Shown one piece after another: positions 1-7,802 of a stretch of 64,000 bases of DNA (position 1 is its first letter; each line of letters begins with the position of its first letter). The notes below the pieces were generated by a model. That model did not search any database. It had not been told where the DNA came from and saw only the letters and a program-made list of their open reading frames with translations. The position numbers and the translations under genes are program-made. Origin of the DNA: an uncultured Dehalococcoidia bacterium (GTDB lineage Bacteria; Chloroflexota; Dehalococcoidia; Lucifugimonadales; UBA3495); assembly GCA_958296225.1 (NCBI GenBank), contig OY282456.1:744001-808000 (forward strand), in the 5' to 3' direction.

Positions 1-309
1 GTCGGGTTCTTTGGAGCCGTCACCGCCTGGAAAACCTGGGAAGAGGTTTTCGAGTCCTACTGCATCAGAAACGACCCGGCCACCGGCGCCTGCGTCCAGG
101 CGTTGACCAACACCTACCCGCTGACGCCGATCTGGATTCCGCAGACTGTGGTGGCCATCGGATTCACGATGCTGGCCTTCACTTCCTTCGAGTGGATGCT
201 CAGTATGATAGTCCGCGGCATCCTGGAGATTGCCCATAAAGCCCGCGGCGGCGACGTCGCCGACCTGGCCCAGGCTGACGTCGTTCAAGAGGCTGCTTCC
301 AGCGTCTAA
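1..309 (+). CDS. TRAP transporter small permease (DctQ-like), 5' end missing
   Basis: The reading frame is open from the first base and ends at TAA 307-309, so the start lies outside the window. The visible 102 residues hold a hydrophobic segment with the WIPQTVVAIGF and TMLAFTSFEW pieces typical of the last helix of DctQ small permeases, then a short polar tail. Family knowledge: DctQ pairs with the large permease DctM in sodium-driven uptake of organic acids captured by a periplasmic binding protein. The dctM-like gene follows 88 bases later on the same strand, which supports the call. The binding protein is not in view, so the substrate is unknown. Confidence 0.8.
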   Translation, partial: VGFFGAVTAWKTWEEVFESYCIRNDPATGACVQALTNTYPLTPIWIPQTVVAIGFTMLAFTSFEWMLSMIVRGILEIAHKARGGDVADLAQADVVQEAASSV

Positions 310-397
310 CCGTCCGCAGCCAGCCCACCGCCCTTTGCTCCGTCTCACCGTCAACTAACCCGGCGCCGGCCGCAACTGCCCGGAGGATTGTAAGAAC

Positions 398-2080
398 ATG
401 GCAATCATCACCGCTTTCAGCATGATGGGGGTCTTCTTTCTCATCGGACTCTACGTCGCCGGCGCCCTGGGCGTGCTTTCCCTGGTGATGATGGAGGTGT
501 TCTCCGACGCGCCGCTATGGAACATCCTCGGCAACAAAGCCTGGGAAAGCAACACCAACTTCATCCTGGTAGCGGTGCCCCTGTTCCTGCTGATGGGCGA
601 ATTGATGCTGCGCTCCGGTATGGGCGAGCGGATGTACGGCGCGCTGTCCCGCTGGCTGGTTTTCCTGCCGGGGGGGCTGCTCCATACCAACATTGCCTCT
701 TGCGCCGTGTTCGCCGCCTGCTCCGGTTCCAGCGTCGCCACTTCCGCCACCATCAGCCGGGTTTCCCTGCCGTCCTTCCGGCAGCGCGGCTACAGTGAAC
801 GCCTGGTCATCGGCTCCCTGGCGGCCGGCGGCACTCTGGGCATCCTCATCCCGCCCAGCATCGGCCTCATCATCTACGGCGTACTGGTGGAGGAATCCAT
901 CGGTCGCCTGTATATGGCCGGCTTTTTCCCCGGCTTCCTGCTCGCTTTGGTGATGATTGCGATGATGATGTTTACGTCCATCCTCTTTCCGCGCACCGCG
1001 CCAATGGATGAGGAAGTGCGCCGCCTTTATCGTGGCTGGTTCCACGGCATCGGCGTCCGAGGCTACAACGCCGAGCAGATGGCCGTTTTACGTCAAGAGC
1101 AGGCCACCGAAGCCGGCTTGACCGACCTGGCCGAGCGCCGGGCCTACCGCCGGGGCCGTTCCACCCTATCCTACGTCGAAGCCACCGGCGAGTGGGGCCG
1201 CATGGTTAGCGAAGCCTTCGTTGGTCTGGTCGCCATTATCCCGGTGCTCATCATCATCGCCGTGGTGCTGGGCACTATCTACCTGGGCATTGCCACGCCC
1301 ACCGAGGCGGCGGCTTTCGGTGTTACCGGCGCGCTGATTGTGGCCGCGGCCAACGAGCTGTACAAGCGCGTGCAGGGCACTTACTCCAGCTGGGGCCAGT
1401 CCTTTCGGGCCATTTACCTGATGATGCTGGACGCCATCATATCTGCGGTTCGCACGTCGTCGATGATTATGCTCATCGTCATGGCGGCTTTCACCCTCAG
1501 TTTCGCCTTCGCCCGGCTGGGCATTTCCCAGGACATTTCCAACTGGATTACCGCCCTGAACCTCAACGCCCTCCAGTTTGTGATTATCCTGGTGTTCTTC
1601 TACCTGCTCCTGGGCACCTTCATGGAAAGCTTCGCCATGCTGGTGACCACCATCCCGATTCTCACGCCCGCGCTGGTGAACGTGGGTGTGGACCTGGTGT
1701 GGTTCGGCATCATCATGGTAATTCTGGTGGAAGCGGCGCTCATCAGTCCGCCGGAAGGCATTAACCTCTACATCCTCCACGGGGTGCGCCAGGACGTGGA
1801 CGCACAAATGGCGGAGCAAACCGCCGCCGCCCAGGCTGCTTTACGAGAAAGCACCATTACGGACGTGTATATCGGGGTCTTGCCATTCATGGCCTGCATG
1901 GCTATGGTGATCGCGCTGTTGTTCGTATTCCCGGACATCGCGTTATGGGCGCCCTGCCTCATTTACGACAACGTATCCCGGGACTTCCTGGAGGTCATCG
2001 GCAAAACACCCGCCGATACCAACTTCTGGGACCAGGTGCGCTACTGCTCCTCCGAGTTCCGCCCCCGCGCCTACGAGTAG
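398..2080 (+). CDS. TRAP transporter large permease (DctM-like)
   Basis: 560 residues of mostly hydrophobic sequence, preceded by GGAGG (382-386) at good spacing from the ATG. Family signatures seen are GSSVATSATI, GTLGILIPPSIGLIIYG, the ATPTEAAAFG motif and SPPEGINLYILHG. This is the membrane channel subunit that works with the preceding small permease in sodium- or proton-coupled substrate uptake. It is longer than the usual 425-450 residues: an extra charged, soluble stretch of about 60 residues lies near residues 200-265 between helices, and a second Ala/Gln-rich insertion near 470-485. Long DctM forms exist, so this is probably functional. The substrate cannot be read from sequence. Confidence 0.92.
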   Translation: MAIITAFSMMGVFFLIGLYVAGALGVLSLVMMEVFSDAPLWNILGNKAWESNTNFILVAVPLFLLMGELMLRSGMGERMYGALSRWLVFLPGGLLHTNIASCAVFAACSGSSVATSATISRVSLPSFRQRGYSERLVIGSLAAGGTLGILIPPSIGLIIYGVLVEESIGRLYMAGFFPGFLLALVMIAMMMFTSILFPRTAPMDEEVRRLYRGWFHGIGVRGYNAEQMAVLRQEQATEAGLTDLAERRAYRRGRSTLSYVEATGEWGRMVSEAFVGLVAIIPVLIIIAVVLGTIYLGIATPTEAAAFGVTGALIVAAANELYKRVQGTYSSWGQSFRAIYLMMLDAIISAVRTSSMIMLIVMAAFTLSFAFARLGISQDISNWITALNLNALQFVIILVFFYLLLGTFMESFAMLVTTIPILTPALVNVGVDLVWFGIIMVILVEAALISPPEGINLYILHGVRQDVDAQMAEQTAAAQAALRESTITDVYIGVLPFMACMAMVIALLFVFPDIALWAPCLIYDNVSRDFLEVIGKTPADTNFWDQVRYCSSEFRPRAYE

Positions 2081-2117
2081 GGGCAACAAGCGTCGCCTCC
2101 AATGTCCTAATAATGTC

Positions 2118-2159
2118 CGGGAGCGCCTCTGCCGCCGTTGCGGGGCAGGGGCGCTCCCG
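2118..2159 (+). terminator. Hairpin after the TRAP permease operon
   Basis: A 16-bp stem with one imperfect pair (2118-2133 with 2144-2159) and a 10-base loop lies 38 bases after the dctM stop. No T-run follows, so it is a terminator-like hairpin rather than a textbook intrinsic terminator. Confidence 0.55.
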
Positions 2160-3295
2160 TGAGGTGGCAGTCGCGGTTGGCGAGCCTCCGGACGCCGGGC
2201 GGGGTAGGTCTGCGATGCGGTACAAAATTCGGATGATAAAGCGCGCCGAGGGCTGCTCCATGAGTGGCTTGTACTGACCCAGGAAATACTGTTGCCGGGC
2301 GAGCCGGACACCGCAATCATCGAGGTTGCCGACGCGCCGGAAATGGCAGTTTAGCTATGCCCAGGGTTCCGGGAGTAACCACCGGCGAGCGATATTAGGT
2401 ATCCCTGGGTATTCAGTCAAGGTTGCAATTCCGGCGCTAATTGGACTGGCCCTTCCTGCCGATTTGTCCCTGCCAGCGGCCTTCCCGTATCGGATGACGC
2501 AGCGCCACCCCGTAGCCGTCGCCAGGCCCAACACGGTGGGTTTCACCCCTTTCAAGGACGGTCAGCACGCTTCGGATTAGACCGGAGCACGGTAACCGCC
2601 ACCGGCCGGCGGCAACGGCTGCTGGCCCGCTGCCTGCCGGTACTGGCTGGACGGGAGTGCTACCTGGCTACGCCCATCCCACCATACCAACTCCTCACCC
2701 CATCCCCCCGCTAAACCGGGTACGCGCGAGGGCCATATCCCCCCTTGACATTCACCGCACTAATGTTCCATAATGACTTTGTCAGGTAAAGCCACGGTTC
2801 TGCCAGAGTCCCCGGTCGGCAACGGCCACCGTCAGCATCAAATCGCAACCGGCTTGGCCGGACTGCGCCGCCCAATATCTAAACGGCGCAGTCTGTACGG
2901 GCCACAGGTATTGTCACTATCCTGGGCGTCGGCCCCGCGCCGCCGCTGAATTAAGGGCTAAACTTCTGCGTACCACCTCCGGCCGTAGGGCTGACAACCG
3001 ACCGCAACCTCTGGCAGAACCGGACACCCCTTCACCTGACACCCAGCCTGACGCTCCCAACCCACCATCCCACCCAACGCCAGGAGAGGAGAGCAAAGCG
3101 AATCAACAAAATCCGAAGCCCGCAGAGGCCGGTTTGAAACCGGCCCCTGCATCCCGAATGCCCGGCCCTTCCCTGTCAAAACCGCCGGCAGCGGCGGCAA
3201 TTTGTGGTATCGTATTAGGCGGCCTGTCGTCGGCAGGGTCCCCACGGCCCAATTGCCCGCGTCTATTTCTGCTACCGGCTCGAGGTGATTCCCCA
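2160..3295. other. Long intergenic region with no convincing gene
   Basis: About 1.1 kb between dctM and the hydrolase. Short open frames exist but none looks like a protein family. It does hold a strong sigma-70 type promoter (2745-2774), a 10-bp stem-loop (2861-2870 with 2884-2893, 13-base loop) and a 19-base palindrome (3127-3145, GGCCGGTTT arms). A promoter followed by structured non-coding sequence could mean a small RNA or a long 5' leader for the hydrolase; this is inference only. Confidence 0.5.
2745..2774 (+). promoter_or_regulatory. Sigma-70 type promoter in the intergenic region
   Basis: TTGACA at 2745-2750 and CATAAT at 2769-2774, separated by 18 bases. The match is very good, but it sits about 520 bases upstream of the hydrolase start, leaving a long untranslated stretch. 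Confidence 0.55.
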
Positions 3296-4090
3296 ATGGT
3301 TGCTCACAGTGAGCGGATGGTCTCCGTCCGCGGCGGTATGTTCAACGTCCAGGTTGCCGAGGGCGGCGCCGGCGATGCGCTGGTGTACCTGCACGGCGCC
3401 GGCGGTTATGTTGGCTGGCCCGACTTTTTGGACCGGCTGGCTCAAGATTACCACGTCTATGCGCCGGCGCATCCCGGCGTCGCCGGGTCAACCGGCCTGA
3501 ACCATCTCGACGACCTGTGGGATTTGGTGCAGTTCTTTGAGGAATTTCTGGACGCATTGGGCATCGAGCGTTGCCACCTCATCGGCCATTCCTACGGTGG
3601 CTTTTGCGCCGCCGAACTGGCCGCCCACCGCCCCGACCGCATCTCCCGGCTGGTGCTGGTGAACTCGCTGGGCCTGTGGCTGGAAGACAAACCCGTGGCC
3701 GACTTCTTTATCCTGACGCCCGACGAGCGGCGGGAAATGCTGTGGCACGACCCGGAGAGCGCGCTGGCTCACGCCTACGTCGCCCAGCCCGCCGACCCGG
3801 AGGAGCGGCTGGAATACACGATGAACCGCATCCAGACCCTGCAATCGGTAGCCAAGTTCACCTGGCCCATCCCGGAGCGCGGGCTGACCAAACGCGCCCA
3901 TCGCATCGTAATGCCGACGCTGGTGGTTTGGGGCGACTCCGACCAGGTGATTCCCCCGGAGTACGGCGCGGCATTCCGCGACCTGCTGCCCAACGCTACC
4001 TTGACGGTGATACCGCAGTGCGGCCACATCCCGCAGCTGGAACGCCCCGACGCTTTCTTTGACAGCGTGCTGGGGTTCCTGCACGACTAG
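3296..4090 (+). CDS. Alpha/beta hydrolase
   Basis: 264 residues. The frame is open further upstream to 3134, but the ATG at 3296 is preceded by GAGGTGA (3282-3288) and the protein family begins here. Seen: the oxyanion region YLHGAGG (31-37), the nucleophile elbow GHSYGG with Ser99, an acidic residue in VVWGDSDQVIPP, and the C-terminal catalytic His in CGHIPQLERP. The family (meta-cleavage-product hydrolase and haloperoxidase-like) hydrolyses esters or C-C bonds in the cytoplasm. The substrate is unknown. It stands alone upstream of ferritin with a 58-base gap. Confidence 0.9.
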   Translation: MVAHSERMVSVRGGMFNVQVAEGGAGDALVYLHGAGGYVGWPDFLDRLAQDYHVYAPAHPGVAGSTGLNHLDDLWDLVQFFEEFLDALGIERCHLIGHSYGGFCAAELAAHRPDRISRLVLVNSLGLWLEDKPVADFFILTPDERREMLWHDPESALAHAYVAQPADPEERLEYTMNRIQTLQSVAKFTWPIPERGLTKRAHRIVMPTLVVWGDSDQVIPPEYGAAFRDLLPNATLTVIPQCGHIPQLERPDAFFDSVLGFLHD

Positions 4091-4148
4091 AGACCTCTTT
4101 ACAACGCTGGACAGGATGAACCGGATTCTGTCCGATTGGAGAATCAAC

Positions 4149-4661
4149 ATGGCCGTCAGCCCCACCGTGCAGGACGCTTTCAACCGCCACATCAACGCCG
4201 AGTTCTACTCGTCATACCTCTACCTGTCCATGGCCACCTATTGCGAGTCCATCGACCTGCCCGGCTTTGCCCACTGGATGCGTATTCAGAGCCGGGAAGA
4301 ATACGCCCACGCCATGCGGCTTATCGGTTACATTGAAGACCGGGACGGACGAATAACCCTGCTGCCCATCGCGCAGCCCCCCATCGAGTTCGCCTCGGTG
4401 GAGGACGTGATGCAACAAACGCTGAGCCACGAGCAGCACGTCTCCACCCTCATCAACCGCCTCTACGCAGTGGCCGCCGACGCCGGCGACGTTGCCAGCC
4501 AGGTAACGTTGCAGTGGTTCGTCAACGAGCAGGTGGAAGAGGAAAAAACCGCCCGCGATGTCATCGCCGCCCTGTCTATGGTGGCCGGCCGCAGCGACGC
4601 CCTGCTCCTGCTGGACCGGGAAATGGGCGCGCGAACCCCGTCCGCTCCCACCGCCGCCTAG
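4149..4661 (+). CDS. ftnA: Bacterial non-haem ferritin
   Basis: 170 residues. The ATG at 4149 has GGAGA (4138-4142) six bases upstream. The ferroxidase ligands match E. coli FtnA shifted by one position: E18, E51, H54, E95, Q128 and E131 (EFYSSY, EEYAHAM, NEQVEEE motifs). The protein oxidises Fe(II) and stores ferric iron in a 24-subunit shell in the cytoplasm. Its position beside the divergent-to-convergent suf cluster fits an iron-handling neighbourhood, though co-regulation is inference. No haem-binding methionine of bacterioferritin is evident. Confidence 0.93.
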   Translation: MAVSPTVQDAFNRHINAEFYSSYLYLSMATYCESIDLPGFAHWMRIQSREEYAHAMRLIGYIEDRDGRITLLPIAQPPIEFASVEDVMQQTLSHEQHVSTLINRLYAVAADAGDVASQVTLQWFVNEQVEEEKTARDVIAALSMVAGRSDALLLLDREMGARTPSAPTAA

Positions 4662-4677
4662 CCCCGGAGTTTACGCT

Positions 4678-5178
4678 ATGACCCTCAACGAGTTCATCAC
4701 CGACGCGCTGGACAAGGAAACGGGTTTCCTGACGGATGCCCTGCAAGGGCTGTCCCCCGACGAACTGGCGTGGCAGCCGGCCCCCGACGCCAACTCCATC
4801 GGCTGGATTTTGTGGCACATGGTGCGCGTCGAGGATATGTGGATTCAGTTCTTCGCCCAGTTCCGGCCGGAGCTGTGGGAGAGCGACGGCTGGCACCAAC
4901 GGTTCGGCCTGCCCACCCGCGATAACGGCTTCGGCCATACCGCCGAACAGGTCAACAACTTCCCCCGGCTGGATTTGGCCGACTTCCTGCAATACCGGGC
5001 GGCGGTGCGAGAGGCCACGCTGGCCTACCTGCATACGCTGACGCCGGACGATATGGAGACGGTGCCGCGAGAACGCCGGCCCGAAATGTCCCTGGGCGCA
5101 ATGTTCCGCCAGATTATCGGCGAGCTGTACCAGCACGTGGGGCACATCGCTTACCTGCGGGGGTTGCAGGGCCAATAG
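4678..5178 (+). CDS. DinB family protein
   Basis: 166 residues starting at the ATG 17 bases after the ferritin stop, with a weak GGAG upstream, so the two are probably co-transcribed. The fold signature is a four-helix bundle with the N-terminal GWILWHMVRVEDMW (metal ligand H47) and the C-terminal QHVGHIAYLRG (H153, H156). In canonical DinB proteins the second ligand pair is His-x3-His; here Glu149 precedes H153 by four residues, so one histidine may be replaced by Glu. DinB proteins are metal-dependent and include thiol transferases (YfiT/BshB-like). The exact reaction is unknown. Confidence 0.82.
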   Translation: MTLNEFITDALDKETGFLTDALQGLSPDELAWQPAPDANSIGWILWHMVRVEDMWIQFFAQFRPELWESDGWHQRFGLPTRDNGFGHTAEQVNNFPRLDLADFLQYRAAVREATLAYLHTLTPDDMETVPRERRPEMSLGAMFRQIIGELYQHVGHIAYLRGLQGQ

Positions 5179-5201
5179 GCCGCCTCTGCAAAACCGTAAC
5201 C

Positions 5202-5582
5202 ATGATGCTAACCGCCCTCGCCAGAATCTTTGCCGTCGCAGTGGCCCTCGTCGCAACGGGCGCCATCGCCGCCGCCGCTTGCGGAAGGCCGGACACCGAG
5301 ATTCAGGAAGCAACCATCGGGCCGGACACCGAGATTCAGGAAGTAACCATCGGGCCGGAACGGGTGGAATGTCAGGGAGCCGCTCCCATGATGTGCCTGG
5401 TGGTGGACGGCCTGCTGTTCTACCAGGAGATTGACGGGTTTGAGCATGAGCCCGGCTACGAGTACCGCCTGCGTATCGAGCAGTACGACGCCTGGCCCGG
5501 CCAGGACGAGCCTCCGGCGGACGCATCCCTCTACGGCTACCGGCTTATTGAAATCATCCGCAAAACGCCGGCCGCCGGCTAG
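5202..5582 (+). CDS. DUF4377 domain protein, probably exported
   Basis: 126 residues. The N-terminus is a hydrophobic export signal (about 1-26) ending in AAAC, a weak lipobox with Cys27. The rest carries the DUF4377 pattern: VECQG, MMCLVV, IDGFEHEPGYEYRLRI, then a PPADAS-like turn and YRLIEIIRKT. The function of DUF4377 is unknown; it is usually found in secreted or lipid-anchored proteins and in META-domain proteins. An 11-residue segment, PDTEIQEATIG, is duplicated by a 33-bp tandem repeat just after the signal. No clear ribosome site is seen. The 3' end overlaps the convergent sufU by four bases. Confidence 0.72.
   Translation: MMLTALARIFAVAVALVATGAIAAAACGRPDTEIQEATIGPDTEIQEVTIGPERVECQGAAPMMCLVVDGLLFYQEIDGFEHEPGYEYRLRIEQYDAWPGQDEPPADASLYGYRLIEIIRKTPAAG
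5289..5354 (+). repeat. 33-bp in-frame tandem duplication
   Basis: Two adjacent 33-base units (5289-5321 and 5322-5354) differ at a single base and encode the repeated PDTEIQE peptide in the DUF4377 protein. It keeps the frame, so it looks like recent replication slippage. Confidence 0.9.
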
Positions 5583-6028
5583 CGCAGCCGCCGCAGCCCT
5601 TCCTCCAGCGCCACCCAGGGCAGCAACGCGCACTTGATGCGCACCGGATACTGCCGGACAATTTCCAGAGCCTCCAGGTCGCCCAGCTCCGCCCGCGCTA
5701 TGGGGGGCAACGGCCTGCCCTGCATCAAGTCCCGGAACAGTTGCGACAAATCAGCCGCCCCCTCCACGGTGCGCCCCTGCACGCTGTCGGCCAGCAGCGA
5801 CGCCGACGCCTGGATGATGCTGCACCCCTCAGCCACCGCGCTCACGCCCGCGATGCTGCCAGGCCGGGCTAGTTGCAACTGTAGCCTGACGCGGTCGCCA
5901 CAAAAGGGATTGAACTCCTCGGTCTCCACGTCGGCGGCCGCCAGCCGTGCCCGGTGCCGCGGACTGCGGTAATGCTCCATAATCATGTCGCCATACAGCG
6001 CGTCCGGGTTATCGGGCAGTTGGGCCAT
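5579..6028 (-). CDS. sufU: SufU-type iron-sulfur scaffold/sulfur acceptor (second copy, distal)
   Basis: 149 residues of the IscU/NifU-N family, SufU subtype. Conserved ligands seen are C43 and D45 in NPFCGDRV, C69 in EGCSI and C133 in RIKCALLPW. SufU accepts persulfide sulfur from SufS at a zinc site. This is the last gene of the suf operon and a diverged paralogue of the copy just upstream. It keeps all ligands, so it should be functional. Its stop overlaps the convergent DUF4377 gene. Confidence 0.9.
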   Translation of the reverse strand: MAQLPDNPDALYGDMIMEHYRSPRHRARLAAADVETEEFNPFCGDRVRLQLQLARPGSIAGVSAVAEGCSIIQASASLLADSVQGRTVEGAADLSQLFRDLMQGRPLPPIARAELGDLEALEIVRQYPVRIKCALLPWVALEEGLRRLR

Positions 6029-6041
6029 AATCTCTGCTGAA

Positions 6042-6088
6042 CGTCATTCCGGCGCCGGCCGGAATCCGCAAATCCCGTTTATCCTGTA
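6042..6088. repeat. Dispersed REP-like repeat between the two sufU copies
   Basis: Contains the inverted motif ATTCCGGC...GCCGGAAT and tails resembling 'aaatcccgtttatcctgt'. A close relative of this core lies inside the miniature element at 31870-32006, so it is a dispersed repeat family rather than a gene-specific structure. Confidence 0.6.
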
Positions 6089-6105
6089 TTTTGATGGAAA
6101 CCCCG

Positions 6106-6555
6106 TTACTCCGTAGTCGCCACACTCGCGCCGTCCATAGCCGCTTTGAACGTGTGCCACGCCAGTATGGCGCACTTAATCCGCGTCGGGTAAGCGATGA
6201 CCCCGGCCAGCATCTCCAAATCGCCCAGCAGGTCATAATCTAGCTCGGCGTCCGGCTCGGTGAGCATCCGGTGAAACTCCTCAAACATCGCCATCGCTTC
6301 GCCGGATGATGCCCCCTTGACCGCCTGCGTCAACAGCGACGCCGACGCCCGGCTGATGGCGCAGCCGTGCCCCTGAAAGCCAACGTCGTACACCTGGCCG
6401 TCGCCGACTTTCAGCTGCAGCGAAATCTGGTCGCCGCACAGAGGGTTGAATCCGTCGGCCTGGTGGGTGGCATCGTCCAGAGCGCGGAAGTTGCGGGGCC
6501 GCCGGTTGTGCTCCAGCAGGATTTCCTGGTACAGGTCAGTCAAGTCGGAAGCCAT
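6106..6555 (-). CDS. sufU: SufU-type iron-sulfur scaffold/sulfur acceptor (first copy)
   Basis: 149 residues with C40 and D42 in NPLCGDQI, C65 in GHGCAIS and C128 in RIKCAILAW, the full SufU ligand set. It accepts sulfur from SufS and passes it to the SufBCD scaffold. Its start overlaps the sufS stop by one base, so translation is coupled. The operon holds two SufU paralogues instead of the usual single one; the second follows after a 77-base gap carrying a REP-like repeat. Confidence 0.93.
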   Translation of the reverse strand: MASDLTDLYQEILLEHNRRPRNFRALDDATHQADGFNPLCGDQISLQLKVGDGQVYDVGFQGHGCAISRASASLLTQAVKGASSGEAMAMFEEFHRMLTEPDAELDYDLLGDLEMLAGVIAYPTRIKCAILAWHTFKAAMDGASVATTE

Positions 6556-7802
6556 CAGCCGAACACCTCAATAACCCGGTCAATCCCCTTAATCAGGGCG
6601 TCAATTTCATCGGTAGTGTTGTAGAAGGACAGGGAAGCCCGCACCGTAGCCGGAACTTCGTAGCGGGCCATCACCGGCTGGGCGCAGTGGTGGCCGGTGC
6701 GCACGGCGATGCCTTCGGCGTCCAGGATGGTGCCGATGTCATGGGCGTGGGCGGATTCCATGTAGAAAGACAGGATGCCGCCTCGCTCGGCGGCCGTGCC
6801 AATCAGACGCACGCCCTCAATGCCGGAAAGCCGCTCCGCTCCGTAACGCATCAGCGCCCGCTCGTAGGCCGAGATGCGTGCCATGCCAATCGCCTCCAGG
6901 TACTCCACCGCCGCGCCCAGTCCGATGGCGCCGGCGATGTCAGGTGTGCCGGCCTCGAACTTGTGGGGCAGCACGTTGTAAGTGGTTTCCTCAAAGGTAA
7001 CGGAGCGAATCATCTCGCCGCCCGACTGGTAGGGAGGCATATCGTTGAGCAAATCGGCCCGCCCCCACAGGATGCCGATGCCCGTCGGCCCATACATCTT
7101 ATGGCCGGAAAAGGTCAGAAAGTCGGCGCCCAAAGCCTGCACGTCAACGGGCATATGGGGTATGGATTGGGCGGCGTCCACCATCACCGGAACCCCGCGC
7201 GCGTGGGCCAGCTCCGCGATGGTCTCGATTGGATTGACGGTGCCCAGCGCGTTGGACTGATGCACCACGGAAACCAGCCGGGTGCGGTCGTTGAGCATCC
7301 TTTCGTATTCGTCCATCAGCAGCTCGCCGTCGTCATTAAAGGGAATAACGCGCAGGCGGATGCCGATTTCCTGACCCAGAATCTGCCAGGGCACAATGTT
7401 GGAGTGATGCTCCATGCCGGTGATAATAACCTCATCGCCGGCCTTGAAATACTTGCGCCCATAGCTGTTGGCGACCAGGTTCAGCCCCTCGGTGGCGCCG
7501 CGCACATAGATGACCTCGCCAGCGTCAGGCGCGTTGATAAACCGGCGGATGGCCTCCCGGCCCGCCTCAAAGTCGTCGGTGGCCCGCTGGCTTAACGTAT
7601 GGACTCCCCGGTGTACATTGGAGTTGTTGTGCAGGTAGTAGTTGCTGATGGCGTCAATGACGGCGCGGGGCTTCTGGGTCGTCGCCGCGTTGTCCAGATA
7701 GACCAGCGGCCGGCCGTTGACCAGCTGGTCCAGGACGGGGAAATCCTGCCGGATGCGGGCCACTGCGTCAGCAGTCAGCCCGTCAGTCATTATGGTGGTC
7801 AC
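6555..7802 (-). CDS. sufS: Cysteine desulfurase SufS
   Basis: 415 residues, the usual length for group II (SufS/CsdA) desulfurases. The PLP lysine is K235 in FSGHKMYGPTG, and the persulfide-forming Cys373 is in the RTGHHCAQP loop typical of SufS. It removes sulfur from cysteine and delivers it to SufU. The start codon overlaps the sufD stop by four bases (ATGA) and its stop overlaps sufU by one, so it is tightly coupled within the suf operon. Confidence 0.97.
   Translation of the reverse strand: MTTIMTDGLTADAVARIRQDFPVLDQLVNGRPLVYLDNAATTQKPRAVIDAISNYYLHNNSNVHRGVHTLSQRATDDFEAGREAIRRFINAPDAGEVIYVRGATEGLNLVANSYGRKYFKAGDEVIITGMEHHSNIVPWQILGQEIGIRLRVIPFNDDGELLMDEYERMLNDRTRLVSVVHQSNALGTVNPIETIAELAHARGVPVMVDAAQSIPHMPVDVQALGADFLTFSGHKMYGPTGIGILWGRADLLNDMPPYQSGGEMIRSVTFEETTYNVLPHKFEAGTPDIAGAIGLGAAVEYLEAIGMARISAYERALMRYGAERLSGIEGVRLIGTAAERGGILSFYMESAHAHDIGTILDAEGIAVRTGHHCAQPVMARYEVPATVRASLSFYNTTDEIDALIKGIDRVIEVFG

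Noticed and set aside
2326..2580. 84-codon open frame in the dctM-hydrolase gap
   Set aside because: No ribosome site, no family pattern and rare-codon composition; treated as non-coding.
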